NCBI GenBank assembly: GCA_003298465.1
Contig: QNGA01000006.1
Span: 277,200-341,199, forward strand
DNA: 64,000 bases
Direction: 5' to 3'
DNA from: a halophilic archaeon
Lineage (GTDB): Archaea; Halobacteriota; Halobacteria; Halobacteriales; Haladaptataceae
The notes beneath the pieces are model-generated. The model had not been told where the DNA came from. It searched no databases and saw only the letters and a program-made list of their open reading frames with translations. Of the stretch, positions 26,522 to 35,396 are shown piece by piece. The position numbers and the translations under genes were made by a program. Position 1 is the first letter of the stretch. Every line of letters begins with the position of its first letter.

Positions 26522-27730
26522 ATGCCAGGGAACACGATATACGAGGAGTTGGGCGTCCCGAGCGTGATCAACGCGACGGGAACCAAGACGCGCATCGGCG
26601 GGAGCCGAATCCGCCCTGAGGCCCGGGAGGCGATGGACCGCGCAGCGGAGGCGTTCGTCCGCCTCTCCGACCTGCAGGCCCGGGCGAGCGACCTCGTCGC
26701 CGACGCCACGGGCGCGGACGCGGGTTACGTGACCTGCGGGGCGGCCTCGGCCCTCGCGCTCGGTACGGCGGCCTGCATCGCGGGCGACGACATCGGCGCG
26801 ATGGCCCGCCTTCCCGACACGGAGGCGCTGGCGGACGAGGTCGTGATGGCGCGGACCCACCGAACGGGGTACGACCACGCCATCCGGGCGTCGGGGGCAC
26901 GCATCGTCGACGTGGGGACGAACGACCGCCACCTCGGCACGGGGTCACGGAACGTCGAGCCGTGGGAGTACGCGGACGCCATCGCCGAGGACACCGCTGC
27001 CGTCGCCTACGTGGCGAAGCCGTACACGGAGCCCGACCTGGAGACGGTCTGCGCGATAGCTCACGACGAGGGAGTTCCCGTCGTCGTCGACGCGGCCGCG
27101 GAACTGCCGCCCGCGGCCAACCTCGAACGCTTCACGGACGCCGGCGCTGACGTCGTCGCGTTCAGCGGCGGGAAGGCTATCCGGGGCCCCCAGACGACGG
27201 GCATCCTCGCGGGTCGCGCCGACCTCGTCTCGTCGGTCGCGGCCCAGCACCTCGACATGCACGCAGCCGAGTCCGTCTGGGAACCGCCGACGCCGCTCCT
27301 CGACCCGGACGAACTGGGCGGCGTACCCAGGCAGGGAATCGGCCGGCCAATGAAGGTGGGCAAGGAGGAACTCGTCGGCCTCATCAGCGCGCTGAAGGCG
27401 TTCGTCGCGGAGGACCACGACGCCCTCGGGGAGGAGTGGCTGGCACGCTCGGAGCGCGTCGCGGACGCTCTCGATTCGGTTCCCGGCGTCGAAACAATGA
27501 TAACCGCAACCGACAAGACGGCGGTCGCTCCCGAGGTCGCCGTGACGGTCGACGGCGACGCGGCCGGCGTCACGGCGACCGAGGTCGTCGCCGGGCTCCG
27601 CCGGGAGGAACCGCGCGTGTTCGTCGGGGCCGACAGCCTCCCCGAGGGGTTCACCGTCAACCCCATGTGTCTCACCGACGAGGAAACCGACTACGTGATC
27701 GACCGCCTCCGGGCCCACTTCGACGCGTAA
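26522..27730 (+). CDS. SelA/DgaE-like PLP enzyme (D-glucosaminate ammonia-lyase-like)
   Basis: 402 residues of the aspartate-aminotransferase fold. The N-terminus ELGVPSVINATGTKTRIGGS, the substrate segment TCGAASALALGTAACIAG, Asp190 (VVVDAAAELPP) and PLP Lys218 in FSGGKAIRGPQ match the selenocysteine-synthase-related group that includes DgaE, which deaminates and dehydrates D-glucosaminate-6-phosphate to 2-keto-3-deoxygluconate-6-phosphate. True SelA is unlikely because haloarchaea are not known to make selenocysteine. It lies beside glucose dehydrogenase and RidA, which fits an amino-sugar-acid ammonia-lyase. Substrate assignment is inference. Confidence 0.75.
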   Translation: MPGNTIYEELGVPSVINATGTKTRIGGSRIRPEAREAMDRAAEAFVRLSDLQARASDLVADATGADAGYVTCGAASALALGTAACIAGDDIGAMARLPDTEALADEVVMARTHRTGYDHAIRASGARIVDVGTNDRHLGTGSRNVEPWEYADAIAEDTAAVAYVAKPYTEPDLETVCAIAHDEGVPVVVDAAAELPPAANLERFTDAGADVVAFSGGKAIRGPQTTGILAGRADLVSSVAAQHLDMHAAESVWEPPTPLLDPDELGGVPRQGIGRPMKVGKEELVGLISALKAFVAEDHDALGEEWLARSERVADALDSVPGVETMITATDKTAVAPEVAVTVDGDAAGVTATEVVAGLRREEPRVFVGADSLPEGFTVNPMCLTDEETDYVIDRLRAHFDA

Positions 27731-27807
27731 CGACTCGCCCGCGGTGACGTACGCTCGACGGTCCCTCCACCCGCGAATGCCGGGGACGGAGCCGCGAAGC
27801 GCGGTCG

Positions 27808-28872
27808 TTACGGCGAGTCGAACTCGACGACGGTCTTGATGACGTCGTCGCCGGTTTCGAACGCCACGTCGACCTCGTCGGGGGAGTAGACGCCAGTGAC
27901 CAGTTCGTCGAGGAACCAGTCGGGGAAGGCGGCCAGCGACTCCTTCGCCGCCTCGAAGTGCGGAACGGAGGAGTTGACGCTGCCGACGAGCGCCTTGTTC
28001 TCGAGGACGAACTCCCTGTGGAGTCGGCCGCCGTCGACGTCGAACGTCCAGTTCTCGGGGATGCCGAGCAGCGCGGCGACGCCGTTCGGCGCAAGCGCGT
28101 CGACGCACTCGAAGGCGTGTTTCGCGTGCCCCGTCGCCTCGTAGACGAAGTCGACCGGTTCGTGTGCGTCGGCGACCGCCGGAACCGGCGTCTCCCGCGA
28201 GTCGACGTAGGTCGCGCCGATACGTTCGATGATGTCGATGGTCCTGTCGGGGCGGTCCCGCCGGCCGAGGCAGTAGGTGCGGTCGAACCTCTGGTCGAGC
28301 ATCGCCAGCGACAACAGTCCCAGCGGGCCGTTGCCCAGGACCATCGCGCTCTCCGGGGTCCACTCGAACGTCGACCGCGACCCGTACGCGAGTTCGAAGG
28401 CCTTCTCGGAGTTGCTGATGGGTTCGACCAGGAAGGCGTGTGACGCGAACTCGCGGGGGACCCGGACGAGAAACTCCGCCGGACTCGTGAAGTACTCGGC
28501 CATGAACCCGTGAGCGCCAGCGATGCCGCGCTCGCGGTACATCCCGTCGGGCGCCATGTCGGGTTCGCCCGCGTCGAAGTACCGATTCGACCCGTCGGCG
28601 GGCGGCCGTCGCACCGTCGGCACGACGACGTCACCGGACTCCAGGCCGGTGCCGTTGGGGTCCTCGACGACGCCGACCGCCTCGTGGCCGAGGACCTGAT
28701 GGTCAGAGCCCTCCGGAAACCCGCCGTGGTTGCCCGACAGCACCTCGTGGTCAGTTCCGTCGATGCCGACCCGCAGCGTCCGGACGAGCGCCTCGTCCGC
28801 CCCGGGTTCCGGACGCGATTTCTCGATGACGCGCGGCCGCGAGGAGTCGCGGCCGACGACGATGGCCTTCAT
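27808..28872 (-). CDS. gdh: glucose 1-dehydrogenase (haloarchaeal zinc MDR type)
   Basis: 354 residues. The catalytic zinc residues match those known for haloarchaeal glucose dehydrogenase: Asp38 (GIDGTDHEVLSG, in place of Cys), His63-Glu64 (LGHEAVGVVE) and Glu150 (LVEPISNSEKA). The nucleotide loop is VLGNGPLGLLS, with a downstream GRRDRPDRT typical of NADP preference. It oxidises glucose to gluconolactone; related enzymes can accept other aldoses, including amino sugars. The start ATG overlaps the RidA stop codon by 4 bases, so the two proteins are translationally coupled and come from the promoter upstream of RidA. Confidence 0.88.
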   Translation of the reverse strand: MKAIVVGRDSSRPRVIEKSRPEPGADEALVRTLRVGIDGTDHEVLSGNHGGFPEGSDHQVLGHEAVGVVEDPNGTGLESGDVVVPTVRRPPADGSNRYFDAGEPDMAPDGMYRERGIAGAHGFMAEYFTSPAEFLVRVPREFASHAFLVEPISNSEKAFELAYGSRSTFEWTPESAMVLGNGPLGLLSLAMLDQRFDRTYCLGRRDRPDRTIDIIERIGATYVDSRETPVPAVADAHEPVDFVYEATGHAKHAFECVDALAPNGVAALLGIPENWTFDVDGGRLHREFVLENKALVGSVNSSVPHFEAAKESLAAFPDWFLDELVTGVYSPDEVDVAFETGDDVIKTVVEFDSP

Positions 28873-29246
28873 TGGTCGGACGCGACGACTTCGATTTCGA
28901 CGCCGATGTCGATGGGTAGGTCGGCGACTTCGACGGCGCTACGCGCCGGGTACGGTTCCGTCATGTAGTCGGCGTACACGTCGTTGACAGCGTCGTAGTC
29001 GTCCATGTTCCGGACGAACACCGTCGCCTTCACCACGTCGTCGAGCGACCGGTCAGCGGCTTCGAGGACGGCGGCGACGTTTTCGAGCGTGCGCGCGGTC
29101 TGTTCCCGAACGGTGTCCCCGATTATCTCCCCCGATTCGGGGTCGACGGGGCCCTGGCCGGAGACGTAGATGCGACCGCCGTCGCGGACGGCTTGCGAGA
29201 AAGGACCGATACTCGGCGGCGCTTCGTCGGTGTTGATCTCTTCCAT
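28869..29246 (-). CDS. RidA family enamine/imine deaminase
   Basis: 125 residues, the usual length. Motifs: APPSIGPFSQAVRDGGRIYVSGQ, RTLENVAAVLEAADRSLDDVVKATVFV and YPARSAVEVADLP, with the conserved Arg that binds the carboxylate. RidA proteins hydrolyse reactive enamines and imines released by PLP ammonia-lyases. Here the gene directly precedes and overlaps glucose dehydrogenase and is near the DgaE-like PLP enzyme, both of which could belong to one amino-sugar branch. The leaderless promoter is at 29274-29283. Confidence 0.9.
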   Translation of the reverse strand: MEEINTDEAPPSIGPFSQAVRDGGRIYVSGQGPVDPESGEIIGDTVREQTARTLENVAAVLEAADRSLDDVVKATVFVRNMDDYDAVNDVYADYMTEPYPARSAVEVADLPIDIGVEIEVVASDQ

Positions 29247-29273
29247 GACTCGTCTACACCCTCCCGCGGCGGT

Positions 29274-29283
29274 GACATAAATC
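29274..29283 (-). promoter_or_regulatory. TATA-like box of the ridA-gdh operon
   Basis: On the minus strand it reads gatttatgtc, about 30 bases upstream of the RidA ATG at 29246. Confidence 0.45.
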
Positions 29284-29372
29284 CCTCGCCGGTCCGCGGG
29301 ACGGTGGGACAGGAACCGTCGCGCGAATCGGCCGTTCTACGGGGTCCGTGACCGAGAGCGGATTGCGGCGCG

Positions 29373-30365
29373 TCACTCGTCGCGGTAGTCGACCGACACG
29401 GCCTCACCGCGGTCGATAGACCGGTAGGCCGCCTCGACGACGGCGGCGACCGCGGCGCCCTCCTGCCCGGTGGTCGCCGGCTCGCGTCCGTTCGCCACGG
29501 CGTCGACGAAGTCGGCGACGAGCGCGTGGTCCGGGTTGGACCCCCAGAACGGCCAGGTCGCATCGCGGTCGCCTCCGCTGCCGACGCAGAGCAGCGTCTG
29601 GTCGAAGCAGTCGACAGTCGCGACACCGTCGGTCCCGTGAAGTTCGAGCGTCGCGTCGCCCCACGTCGGCCACTCGTCCGGTCGACTCCACGACCCGTCG
29701 AGTGTTATCTGCGTGCCGTCGCCGAGTTCCATCGAGAGCAGGTTCACGTCCTCCACCGGGACGTCGTTGAACCGCGTTCCCGACTCGGCGTACACCTCCC
29801 GGACGCGCTCGCCGAGGAGGTGGTGGACGAGGTCGAGGATGTGGGGCGAGTGGTCGACGACCGCGCCGCCACCGCTCCGGCCGGGGTCGACGAACCAGCC
29901 GCCCGGGCACCGGCCGCGGTTCGTCCCAGTGACGGCGTGTACGTCGCCGAGCGTGCCGTCGTCGAGCGCCCGCTCCACTCGTTGCACGGGTTCGCTGAAC
30001 CGGAGCGGCATCGCCACGCCGAGACGGACGCCGGCGTCCTCGCAGGCGGCGACGGCGGCGTGGGCGTCGTCCGGGTCGGCCGCGAGGGGTTTCTCGCACA
30101 GGACGTCCACGCCGGCCGCTGCCGCGTCCTCGATGCGGTCGCGGTGCGCCGCGTTCGGCGCGCAGACGACGACGCCTGCCGCGCGGTCGAGCAGTTCGTC
30201 CGTCGAGCAGTAGTCCACGCCGTGCTGGTCGGCCAATCTCCGGCCCCGGTCCGCGTCCTCGTCTGCGACGCCGACGAACTCCGCGTCTGCGTTCGTGCCG
30301 AGTGCCGCGGCGTACGCGCCGGCGTGAACGTGGGCCGCCGAGAGGATGCCGACGGGAACGCTCAC
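29373..30365 (-). CDS. Gfo/Idh/MocA family oxidoreductase
   Basis: 330 residues from GTG 30365, which overlaps the TGA of the upstream paralogue (GTGA junction). Frames further upstream lie inside that paralogue. The nucleotide loop is divergent (VGILSAAHVHAGAY), EKP is present (DVLCEKPLAADPDD), and the substrate-domain motif is VVDHSPHILDLVHHLLG. It is paired head-to-tail with the member at 30362, so they are probably one transcription unit acting on related sugars or sequential steps. Confidence 0.85.
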   Translation of the reverse strand: MSVPVGILSAAHVHAGAYAAALGTNADAEFVGVADEDADRGRRLADQHGVDYCSTDELLDRAAGVVVCAPNAAHRDRIEDAAAAGVDVLCEKPLAADPDDAHAAVAACEDAGVRLGVAMPLRFSEPVQRVERALDDGTLGDVHAVTGTNRGRCPGGWFVDPGRSGGGAVVDHSPHILDLVHHLLGERVREVYAESGTRFNDVPVEDVNLLSMELGDGTQITLDGSWSRPDEWPTWGDATLELHGTDGVATVDCFDQTLLCVGSGGDRDATWPFWGSNPDHALVADFVDAVANGREPATTGQEGAAVAAVVEAAYRSIDRGEAVSVDYRDE

Positions 30366-31342
30366 GCGTCCACCTCCGCTGGCGCGACCGGCGTTCCGCT
30401 GGCGGCCGACCGCCGCGCGGCGAGCGAGAGCCGCATCGCCGCCATCGCCTCGTCGATGCCGACGTCCGGCGCGGTACTGTTCTCCAGGCAGTCGACGAAG
30501 TGTGCGAGTTCGCGGTAGTAGCCGTCCTCTGCGACGGGACTCTCGACGGTCACCCCGTCGCCAGTGAACTCCTGGTACGGTCGGGCGTCCTCGCTGTCCA
30601 CTGCGACGACACCCTCGTCGCCCGAGAACTCCAGGGACGTCGTGAGTTCGCGCGAGTCGGGTTGCGCCCACGACGCCTCGACGTAGCCCGTGGCCCCGTT
30701 CGCGAACCGGAGCGTCACGGTGCCGTGCTGGCGAGCGCCGTCGCCAGTTCGCCGGGCGAACACGCGGTCGACGTCGCCCCAGACCCAGCGGAGGTAGTCG
30801 AGATCGTGTATCGCCAGGTCGAGGAACACGCCGCCGCTCTTGTCCGGGTCGGCGAACCAGTCCGCCGACCCCCACTCCGGGAACGGCGAGAGTCGACGGG
30901 CGCGCGCAACGCCCGGCCGCCCGACAGCCCCGGCATCCACCTCGCGCTTGACGGCGGCGTACTGCGGGAGGTAACGCAGAACGTGTCCGACCATAATCTG
31001 CACGCCGGCGTCGCGCACGGTGTCACGGATGGTGGCGGCCTCGTCGAGTGACCGCGCCAGTGGCTTCTCGCAGAAGACCGCGAGACCGTTATCGGCCGCC
31101 GCGTCGACGATGTCTGCGTGCGTGTGCGTCGGCGTGCAGACGTCGACGGCGTCCGCGTCGCTCTTCTCGAGGGCCGTCGCCGTGTCGGTGTACGCCGCAG
31201 CGTCGAGGTCGTGACGGTCGAGGAACGGTTCGGGACCGCTCGGTGACACGACGGCCTCGACGGAGACGTCTTCGATTCGCTGTAACTGGGGAACGTGCGT
31301 CCCGGCCATGAAGCCGGTTCCGGCGAGTACGAGTCGTTGCAT
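30362..31342 (-). CDS. Gfo/Idh/MocA family oxidoreductase
   Basis: 326 residues from ATG 31342 (MQRLVLAGTGFMAGTH). The longer frame upstream is non-coding in character. It has an intact GxGxxxG-type loop, EKP (AVFCEKPLARSLDEAA), and the motif VFLDLAIHDLDYLRWVWG with conserved Asp/His. It is the first gene of a two-gene unit with the paralogue at 29373. It is divergent from the PIG-L deacetylase, with 171 bases between the starts. Confidence 0.86.
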   Translation of the reverse strand: MQRLVLAGTGFMAGTHVPQLQRIEDVSVEAVVSPSGPEPFLDRHDLDAAAYTDTATALEKSDADAVDVCTPTHTHADIVDAAADNGLAVFCEKPLARSLDEAATIRDTVRDAGVQIMVGHVLRYLPQYAAVKREVDAGAVGRPGVARARRLSPFPEWGSADWFADPDKSGGVFLDLAIHDLDYLRWVWGDVDRVFARRTGDGARQHGTVTLRFANGATGYVEASWAQPDSRELTTSLEFSGDEGVVAVDSEDARPYQEFTGDGVTVESPVAEDGYYRELAHFVDCLENSTAPDVGIDEAMAAMRLSLAARRSAASGTPVAPAEVDA

Positions 31343-31480
31343 GCGAAAGCAATGACCGGCCACCGTAATGAACGTCGGGGTGGGGATTCTCGCCCCAATC
31401 GCGCCTGAGTGGCAAATTCTCGCCGGCACTGTCCGTCGTTCGCCTCGTGGCGGCAGGCGTCGGTCCGAAGTCTCACCAAC

Positions 31481-31490
31481 CATTTATGTC
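31481..31490 (+). promoter_or_regulatory. TATA-like box of PIG-L deacetylase gene
   Basis: The motif catttatgtc lies about 28 bases before the ATG at 31514. It fixes the start there rather than further upstream. Confidence 0.45.
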
Positions 31491-31513
31491 CCCTCGTGAA
31501 CTGGTGTCGAGCG

Positions 31514-32338
31514 ATGACGACCGACACACTTCGCGTCCTCGTCGTCGGCGCGCACCCGGACGACTGCGACCTCAAGGCGGGCGGCCTCGCGTGCAAGTAC
31601 GCCGACCGCGGTCACGACGTACGGTTCGTCTCGATGACGAACGGCGCTTCTGGGCACCACGAGCAGGCCGGCACGACGTTGGTCGAGCGACGCCGCGCCG
31701 AGGCGAACGCGGCGGCCGACGTCGCCGGCATCGGGTTCAGCATGTTCGACAACCCGGACGGTCGGCTCCGGCCCTCGCTCGAGAACCGCGACGACGTCAT
31801 CCGACTGATCCGGGAGTACGCGCCCGACCTCGTGCTGAGCCACCGGCCGAACGACTACCACCCCGACCACCGGTACACGGCGCAGCTCGTCCGGGACGCG
31901 GCGTACATGGTGACCGTTCCGAACGTTTGCCCCGCGACGCCGGCGCTCGACCGCAATCCCGTCTTCGCGTACCTGAGCGACACGTTCGACCGGCCGTACC
32001 CCTTCTCGCCGGACGTCGTCGTCGCCGTCGACGACGTCGCAGACCGAAAGTTCGAGATGCTCGACCGTCACGAGTCTCAACTGTACGAGTGGCTGCCGTA
32101 CAACGAGGGCGTGCTCGACGAGGTACCGGACGGCCCCGACGAGCGGTACGAGTGGCTACGCGACGGGGGACTTCCGCACGTAGCGGCGCTGACCGACATC
32201 GCCGACCGCTACCGCGAACGACTCGTCGAACGGTACGGGGCCGACGGCGAAGACGTCCGGTACGCCGAGGCGTTCGAGGCCAGCGAGTACGGACGGCCGC
32301 TCACCGACGAGGCGGCTGACCGACTGTTCCCCTTCTAA
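31514..32338 (+). CDS. PIG-L family N-acetylglucosamine-type deacetylase
   Basis: 274 residues. The LmbE/PIG-L signature VVGAHPDDCDLKAGG carries the zinc ligands His/Asp-Asp. The third ligand lies in RPNDYHPDHRYTAQLV. Members remove N-acetyl groups from GlcNAc-containing molecules. No signal peptide is seen. In a locus with sulfatases, a lyase, glucose dehydrogenase and a DgaE-like lyase, deacetylation of an N-acetyl amino sugar is the natural guess. The start is fixed by the TATA box at 31481-31490. Confidence 0.87.
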   Translation: MTTDTLRVLVVGAHPDDCDLKAGGLACKYADRGHDVRFVSMTNGASGHHEQAGTTLVERRRAEANAAADVAGIGFSMFDNPDGRLRPSLENRDDVIRLIREYAPDLVLSHRPNDYHPDHRYTAQLVRDAAYMVTVPNVCPATPALDRNPVFAYLSDTFDRPYPFSPDVVVAVDDVADRKFEMLDRHESQLYEWLPYNEGVLDEVPDGPDERYEWLRDGGLPHVAALTDIADRYRERLVERYGADGEDVRYAEAFEASEYGRPLTDEAADRLFPF

Positions 32339-32408
32339 CCCTCCTCCGACCGCCAGGCCGCACGTCCGTCGTGGGTGTCCTGTTCGTGAGGTGACCATCT
32401 ACCGACAC

Positions 32409-32416
32409 CGTTAAAC
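32409..32416 (+). promoter_or_regulatory. TATA-like box of the 32440 gene
   Basis: The motif cgttaaac is centred about 28 bases upstream of the ATG at 32440. Confidence 0.4.
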
Positions 32417-32439
32417 AGGATGCATTTGACCCTCGAACG

Positions 32440-33168
32440 ATGACAGACATCCTTCTGGCCGGCGAATCGTGGGTGACTGTACAGCTCGAAATCAAAGGAA
32501 GGAACGTCATTCGTGACAGCGAGTACGGCGAGGCCGCCGACCGGTACGTCGAACTGCTCGAAGAGCTGGGAGCGTCGGTGACCTACCAGCCGTGTCACGT
32601 CGCCGCGAAGTCGTTCCCTCGGACGCGCGAGGAGCTAGACGCGTACGACCTCGTCGTCCTGAGCGACATCGGTGCTGACACGCTCCAGATAACCGAACGT
32701 GTCGCTGCGGGTGACACCGACGCTGACCGATGTGCGCTGCTCGCGGAGTGGGTCCGCGAGGGGGGCGCGCTCGGAATGGTGGGCGGTTACATGAGTTTCG
32801 CAGGGAAAGGCGGGCAGGCACGATACGACTCGACCCCGATCGCTGACGTCCTCCCGGTCGAGGTGTCGTCCGGCGACGACCGTGTCGAGAAGCCCGCGGG
32901 GGCGGTCCCCCAGAACGCAGGCGTCCCCGACGCCGACCTGCCCGAGGAGTGGCCCCACGTCCTCGGTTACAACCGGTTCGCTGCGAAACCGGAGGCGGAG
33001 GTCTGGGCGACGGTCGACGACGACCCCTTCCTCGTCGTCGGCGATACCGGCGACGGGAGCGCGTTCGCCTACGCCACCGACTGTGCTCCCCACTGGGCCC
33101 CCGAGGCGCTGCTCGACTGGGAACACCTCCCGACGGTGTGGGAGCGCGTAGTGGACCGGGTGACGTGA
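32440..33168 (+). CDS. glutamine-amidotransferase-like (ThuA/DUF1355-type) protein
   Basis: 242 residues with a class-I amidotransferase-like flavodoxin fold: ILLAGESWVTVQLEIKG, LDAYDLVVLSDIGADTL, LLAEWVREGGALGMVGGYMSFAGKGG and FAYATDCAPHWAPE. The nucleophile-elbow position reads GGYMSF, without a Cys, so amidotransfer activity is unlikely. Such proteins occur in carbohydrate loci together with Gfo/Idh/MocA dehydrogenases; the function is unknown. The promoter is at 32409-32416. Confidence 0.75.
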   Translation: MTDILLAGESWVTVQLEIKGRNVIRDSEYGEAADRYVELLEELGASVTYQPCHVAAKSFPRTREELDAYDLVVLSDIGADTLQITERVAAGDTDADRCALLAEWVREGGALGMVGGYMSFAGKGGQARYDSTPIADVLPVEVSSGDDRVEKPAGAVPQNAGVPDADLPEEWPHVLGYNRFAAKPEAEVWATVDDDPFLVVGDTGDGSAFAYATDCAPHWAPEALLDWEHLPTVWERVVDRVT

Positions 33169-33253
33169 CGTGTCCCGTCGACGTGCGGGCGGTACCCGAC
33201 CGCGTTACGGCCGGGGCGAACGCTTGAAGCACTTCGCCCGCCATTCGTAGCAC

Positions 33254-34018
33254 ATGGGCGACACGCTCCGGGTACTCTCGTACAACGTTCACAGCGGACT
33301 CGGCGTCGACGGAAGACTCGACCTCGACCGCGTCGCTAGCGTCGTTCGGCGGGTGGACCCCGACGTCGTCGGCCTTCAGGAGGTCGACCGCCGGTTCCGA
33401 GAGAGTAGCGAGTACGAGGACCAGTTTGCGGTGCTGCGTGACCGTCTGGGTGCCCACGGCGTGTTCGCACCGGCGCTGGAACGGGAGCCGACCGCCGACT
33501 CCGGCGGTGATCCCCGACAGTACGGCAACGCCGTGCTTAGCTGGGCTCCCGTTCGGTCGTCGCGGACGCTCGAACTGCCGGCGGATCCCGAGTCGGAACG
33601 GCGAGTCCTCCTCGTCACGGCCGTCGAGTTCGAGGGGACGTCGCTGTCGTTCGCCACGACGCACCTCGGCCTGACCGCCGACGAACGGCGGCGGCAGGTC
33701 GCGACCATTCTCGACGTGGCGGCGGAGACGCAACCGCCGCAGGTGCTCGTCGGAGATTTCAACGCCACGCCCGACGGCGTCCCCATCTCGGCGCTCACCG
33801 AGACGTACGTCGACGCGTTTGACGACTGCGGCGCAGGCGACGCGCCGACGTTCCCTGCATCGTCGTCGGACGACGGAACGGGCGAGTCGACGGCCCCGGA
33901 GCGCCGCATCGACTACGTGTTCTGCACGCCAGACGTCACTGTGCGGTCAGTGGGACGGGTCGACTCGCCCGCGTCGGACCACCTCGCGCTGACGGCGACG
34001 CTCGAACTGCCGGCGTAG
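33254..34018 (+). CDS. endonuclease/exonuclease/phosphatase family hydrolase
   Basis: 254 residues. The EEP-fold motifs are in order: LRVLSYNVHSG, VVGLQEVDRRF, VLVGDFNATPDG, RRIDYVFCTPDV and SDHLALTATLEL, giving the Asn, Glu, Asp/Asn and Asp-His catalytic set. The length matches small cytosolic phosphodiesterase-like members rather than DNA repair nucleases. It could act on a sugar phosphate, a phosphodiester or a nucleic acid; the sequence does not decide. It is convergent with the aminotransferase gene. Confidence 0.85.
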   Translation: MGDTLRVLSYNVHSGLGVDGRLDLDRVASVVRRVDPDVVGLQEVDRRFRESSEYEDQFAVLRDRLGAHGVFAPALEREPTADSGGDPRQYGNAVLSWAPVRSSRTLELPADPESERRVLLVTAVEFEGTSLSFATTHLGLTADERRRQVATILDVAAETQPPQVLVGDFNATPDGVPISALTETYVDAFDDCGAGDAPTFPASSSDDGTGESTAPERRIDYVFCTPDVTVRSVGRVDSPASDHLALTATLELPA

Positions 34019-34025
34019 GGGCGGC

Positions 34026-35363
34026 TTAGTCGCGTTCGCCGGTGCGCTGTCTGAGCGTCGCCCCCACGGGGTCTCCGCGCAGTCGGTCGGTGACGTCGTC
34101 GTCCTCGACGGCGTCTGCCAGTTCGGCGAGCGCCGTCTCGTAGACGTCGAGCGTGTAGGCGACGTCGTCGGTCGTGTGACTGTACGACGGCAAGTGGGTG
34201 CCGGAGAAGAGGACGCCGCAGTCCATGCATTCCTGCATGAACAGGCTCTTGGCGGCAGTGTCGACGTCGCCGTCCTCGTCCTGGAACTGCACCGCGAACC
34301 GCCACGGATACCCCGTTGCGCTCGTCCGGTCTACGAGTCCGTACTCAACGGCGAGGTCGTTGTAGCCGTCGCGGAGCGTCCGTCCCCGCACGGCGATTCG
34401 GTCGGTGACGTCCTCCTCGCGGATAACGTCGATGCAGGCCCTCGTCGCCGCCAGCGACATCGCCTCGCCGGCGTACGTCGTGGAGAAGAACACGTCGTCG
34501 TCCTCCAGCGTCCGCATCACGTCCTCGCGGCCGGCGAGCGCCGATATGGGGAACCCGTTCGCCATCCCCTTGGCGAAACAGCCGAGGTCGGGCGTCACGT
34601 CGAAGAACTCCTGCGCGCCGCCGAGGGCGAATCGGAAGCCGGTCAGTACCTCGTCGAAGACGAGGAGCGCGCCGTGCTTCCTGGTCAGTTCGCGGACCTG
34701 TTGGAGGAAGTCGTCCTCGGGTGGTTGGAGGTTCACCGGCGTCGTGACGACGGCTGCCACGTCGTCCGGGTGTGCCTCGAATACCCGTTCGAGGCTCTCG
34801 ACGTCGTTGTATTCGAACGTCGCAGTCAGGTCGGCGGTCGACGCGGGCACGCCCCGGTCCATCCCTGTCGCGCCCGTCCACACGTCCGGCCAGCCGTGAT
34901 ACCCCTGCGTCGCGACGACGTCTCGGCCGGTGTACGCTCGGGCGAGCTTCGCGGCGAGCGTCGTCACGTCGTTGCCGTTCTTGGCGAACCGCACCATCTC
35001 CGCGCAGGGGACGACGTCCGTGAACCGTTCCGCCACCTCTACCTGGAGAGGGTGGGGCATTGAGAACGTCGTCCCGTCGTGAAGTTGCGCTTCGACGGCG
35101 TCGGTCACGTCGGGATAGTCGTAACCGAGGATGACCGGCCCCAGTGCCATCGTGTAGTCGAGATACTCGTTACCGTCGACGTCCCAGACGTGCGACCCCT
35201 CTCCACGTTCGACGTGTGTCGGGGCGACGTCTCGCACCCAGTTCGATGGCCCCTTGCTCTGGGTCTGTGAACCGCCAGGGATGACGTCGGTCGCGCGGTG
35301 CAATAGCTCTCGCGAGCGTTCCAGCGGACGTTCACCTGTCGAGACTCTCTGCTGGTCGTCCAT
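34026..35363 (-). CDS. class III aminotransferase (glutamate-1-semialdehyde aminomutase-like)
   Basis: 445 residues from ATG 35363. The longer frame to 35405 would start upstream of the TATA box at 35388-35396. It has PLP Lys265 in CFAKGMANGFPISA and Asp237 in LVFDEVLTGFRFALGG. The fold resembles HemL, but the catalytic-loop details and genomic context suggest a substrate other than glutamate-semialdehyde. Similar enzymes aminate keto sugars or beta-amino acids. It is convergent with the EEP hydrolase. Confidence 0.8.
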   Translation of the reverse strand: MDDQQRVSTGERPLERSRELLHRATDVIPGGSQTQSKGPSNWVRDVAPTHVERGEGSHVWDVDGNEYLDYTMALGPVILGYDYPDVTDAVEAQLHDGTTFSMPHPLQVEVAERFTDVVPCAEMVRFAKNGNDVTTLAAKLARAYTGRDVVATQGYHGWPDVWTGATGMDRGVPASTADLTATFEYNDVESLERVFEAHPDDVAAVVTTPVNLQPPEDDFLQQVRELTRKHGALLVFDEVLTGFRFALGGAQEFFDVTPDLGCFAKGMANGFPISALAGREDVMRTLEDDDVFFSTTYAGEAMSLAATRACIDVIREEDVTDRIAVRGRTLRDGYNDLAVEYGLVDRTSATGYPWRFAVQFQDEDGDVDTAAKSLFMQECMDCGVLFSGTHLPSYSHTTDDVAYTLDVYETALAELADAVEDDDVTDRLRGDPVGATLRQRTGERD

Positions 35364-35387
35364 TGCCGTGAGAACGTGACCGCGGGT

Positions 35388-35396
35388 GAATAAATC
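35388..35396 (-). promoter_or_regulatory. TATA-like box of class III aminotransferase gene
   Basis: On the minus strand it reads gatttattc, about 28 bases before the ATG at 35363. Confidence 0.45.

Noticed and set aside
26522..27730. Selenocysteine synthase (SelA), together with the DUF1450 TGA as a selenocysteine codon
   Set aside because: Haloarchaea are not known to make selenocysteine, archaea do not use SelA for it, and the TGA sits before the family's first conserved residue where no Cys is expected.
26945..28363. 472-codon minus-strand frame spanning parts of two genes
   Set aside because: It crosses the end of the DgaE-like gene and part of gdh in the wrong frame and shows no family motif.
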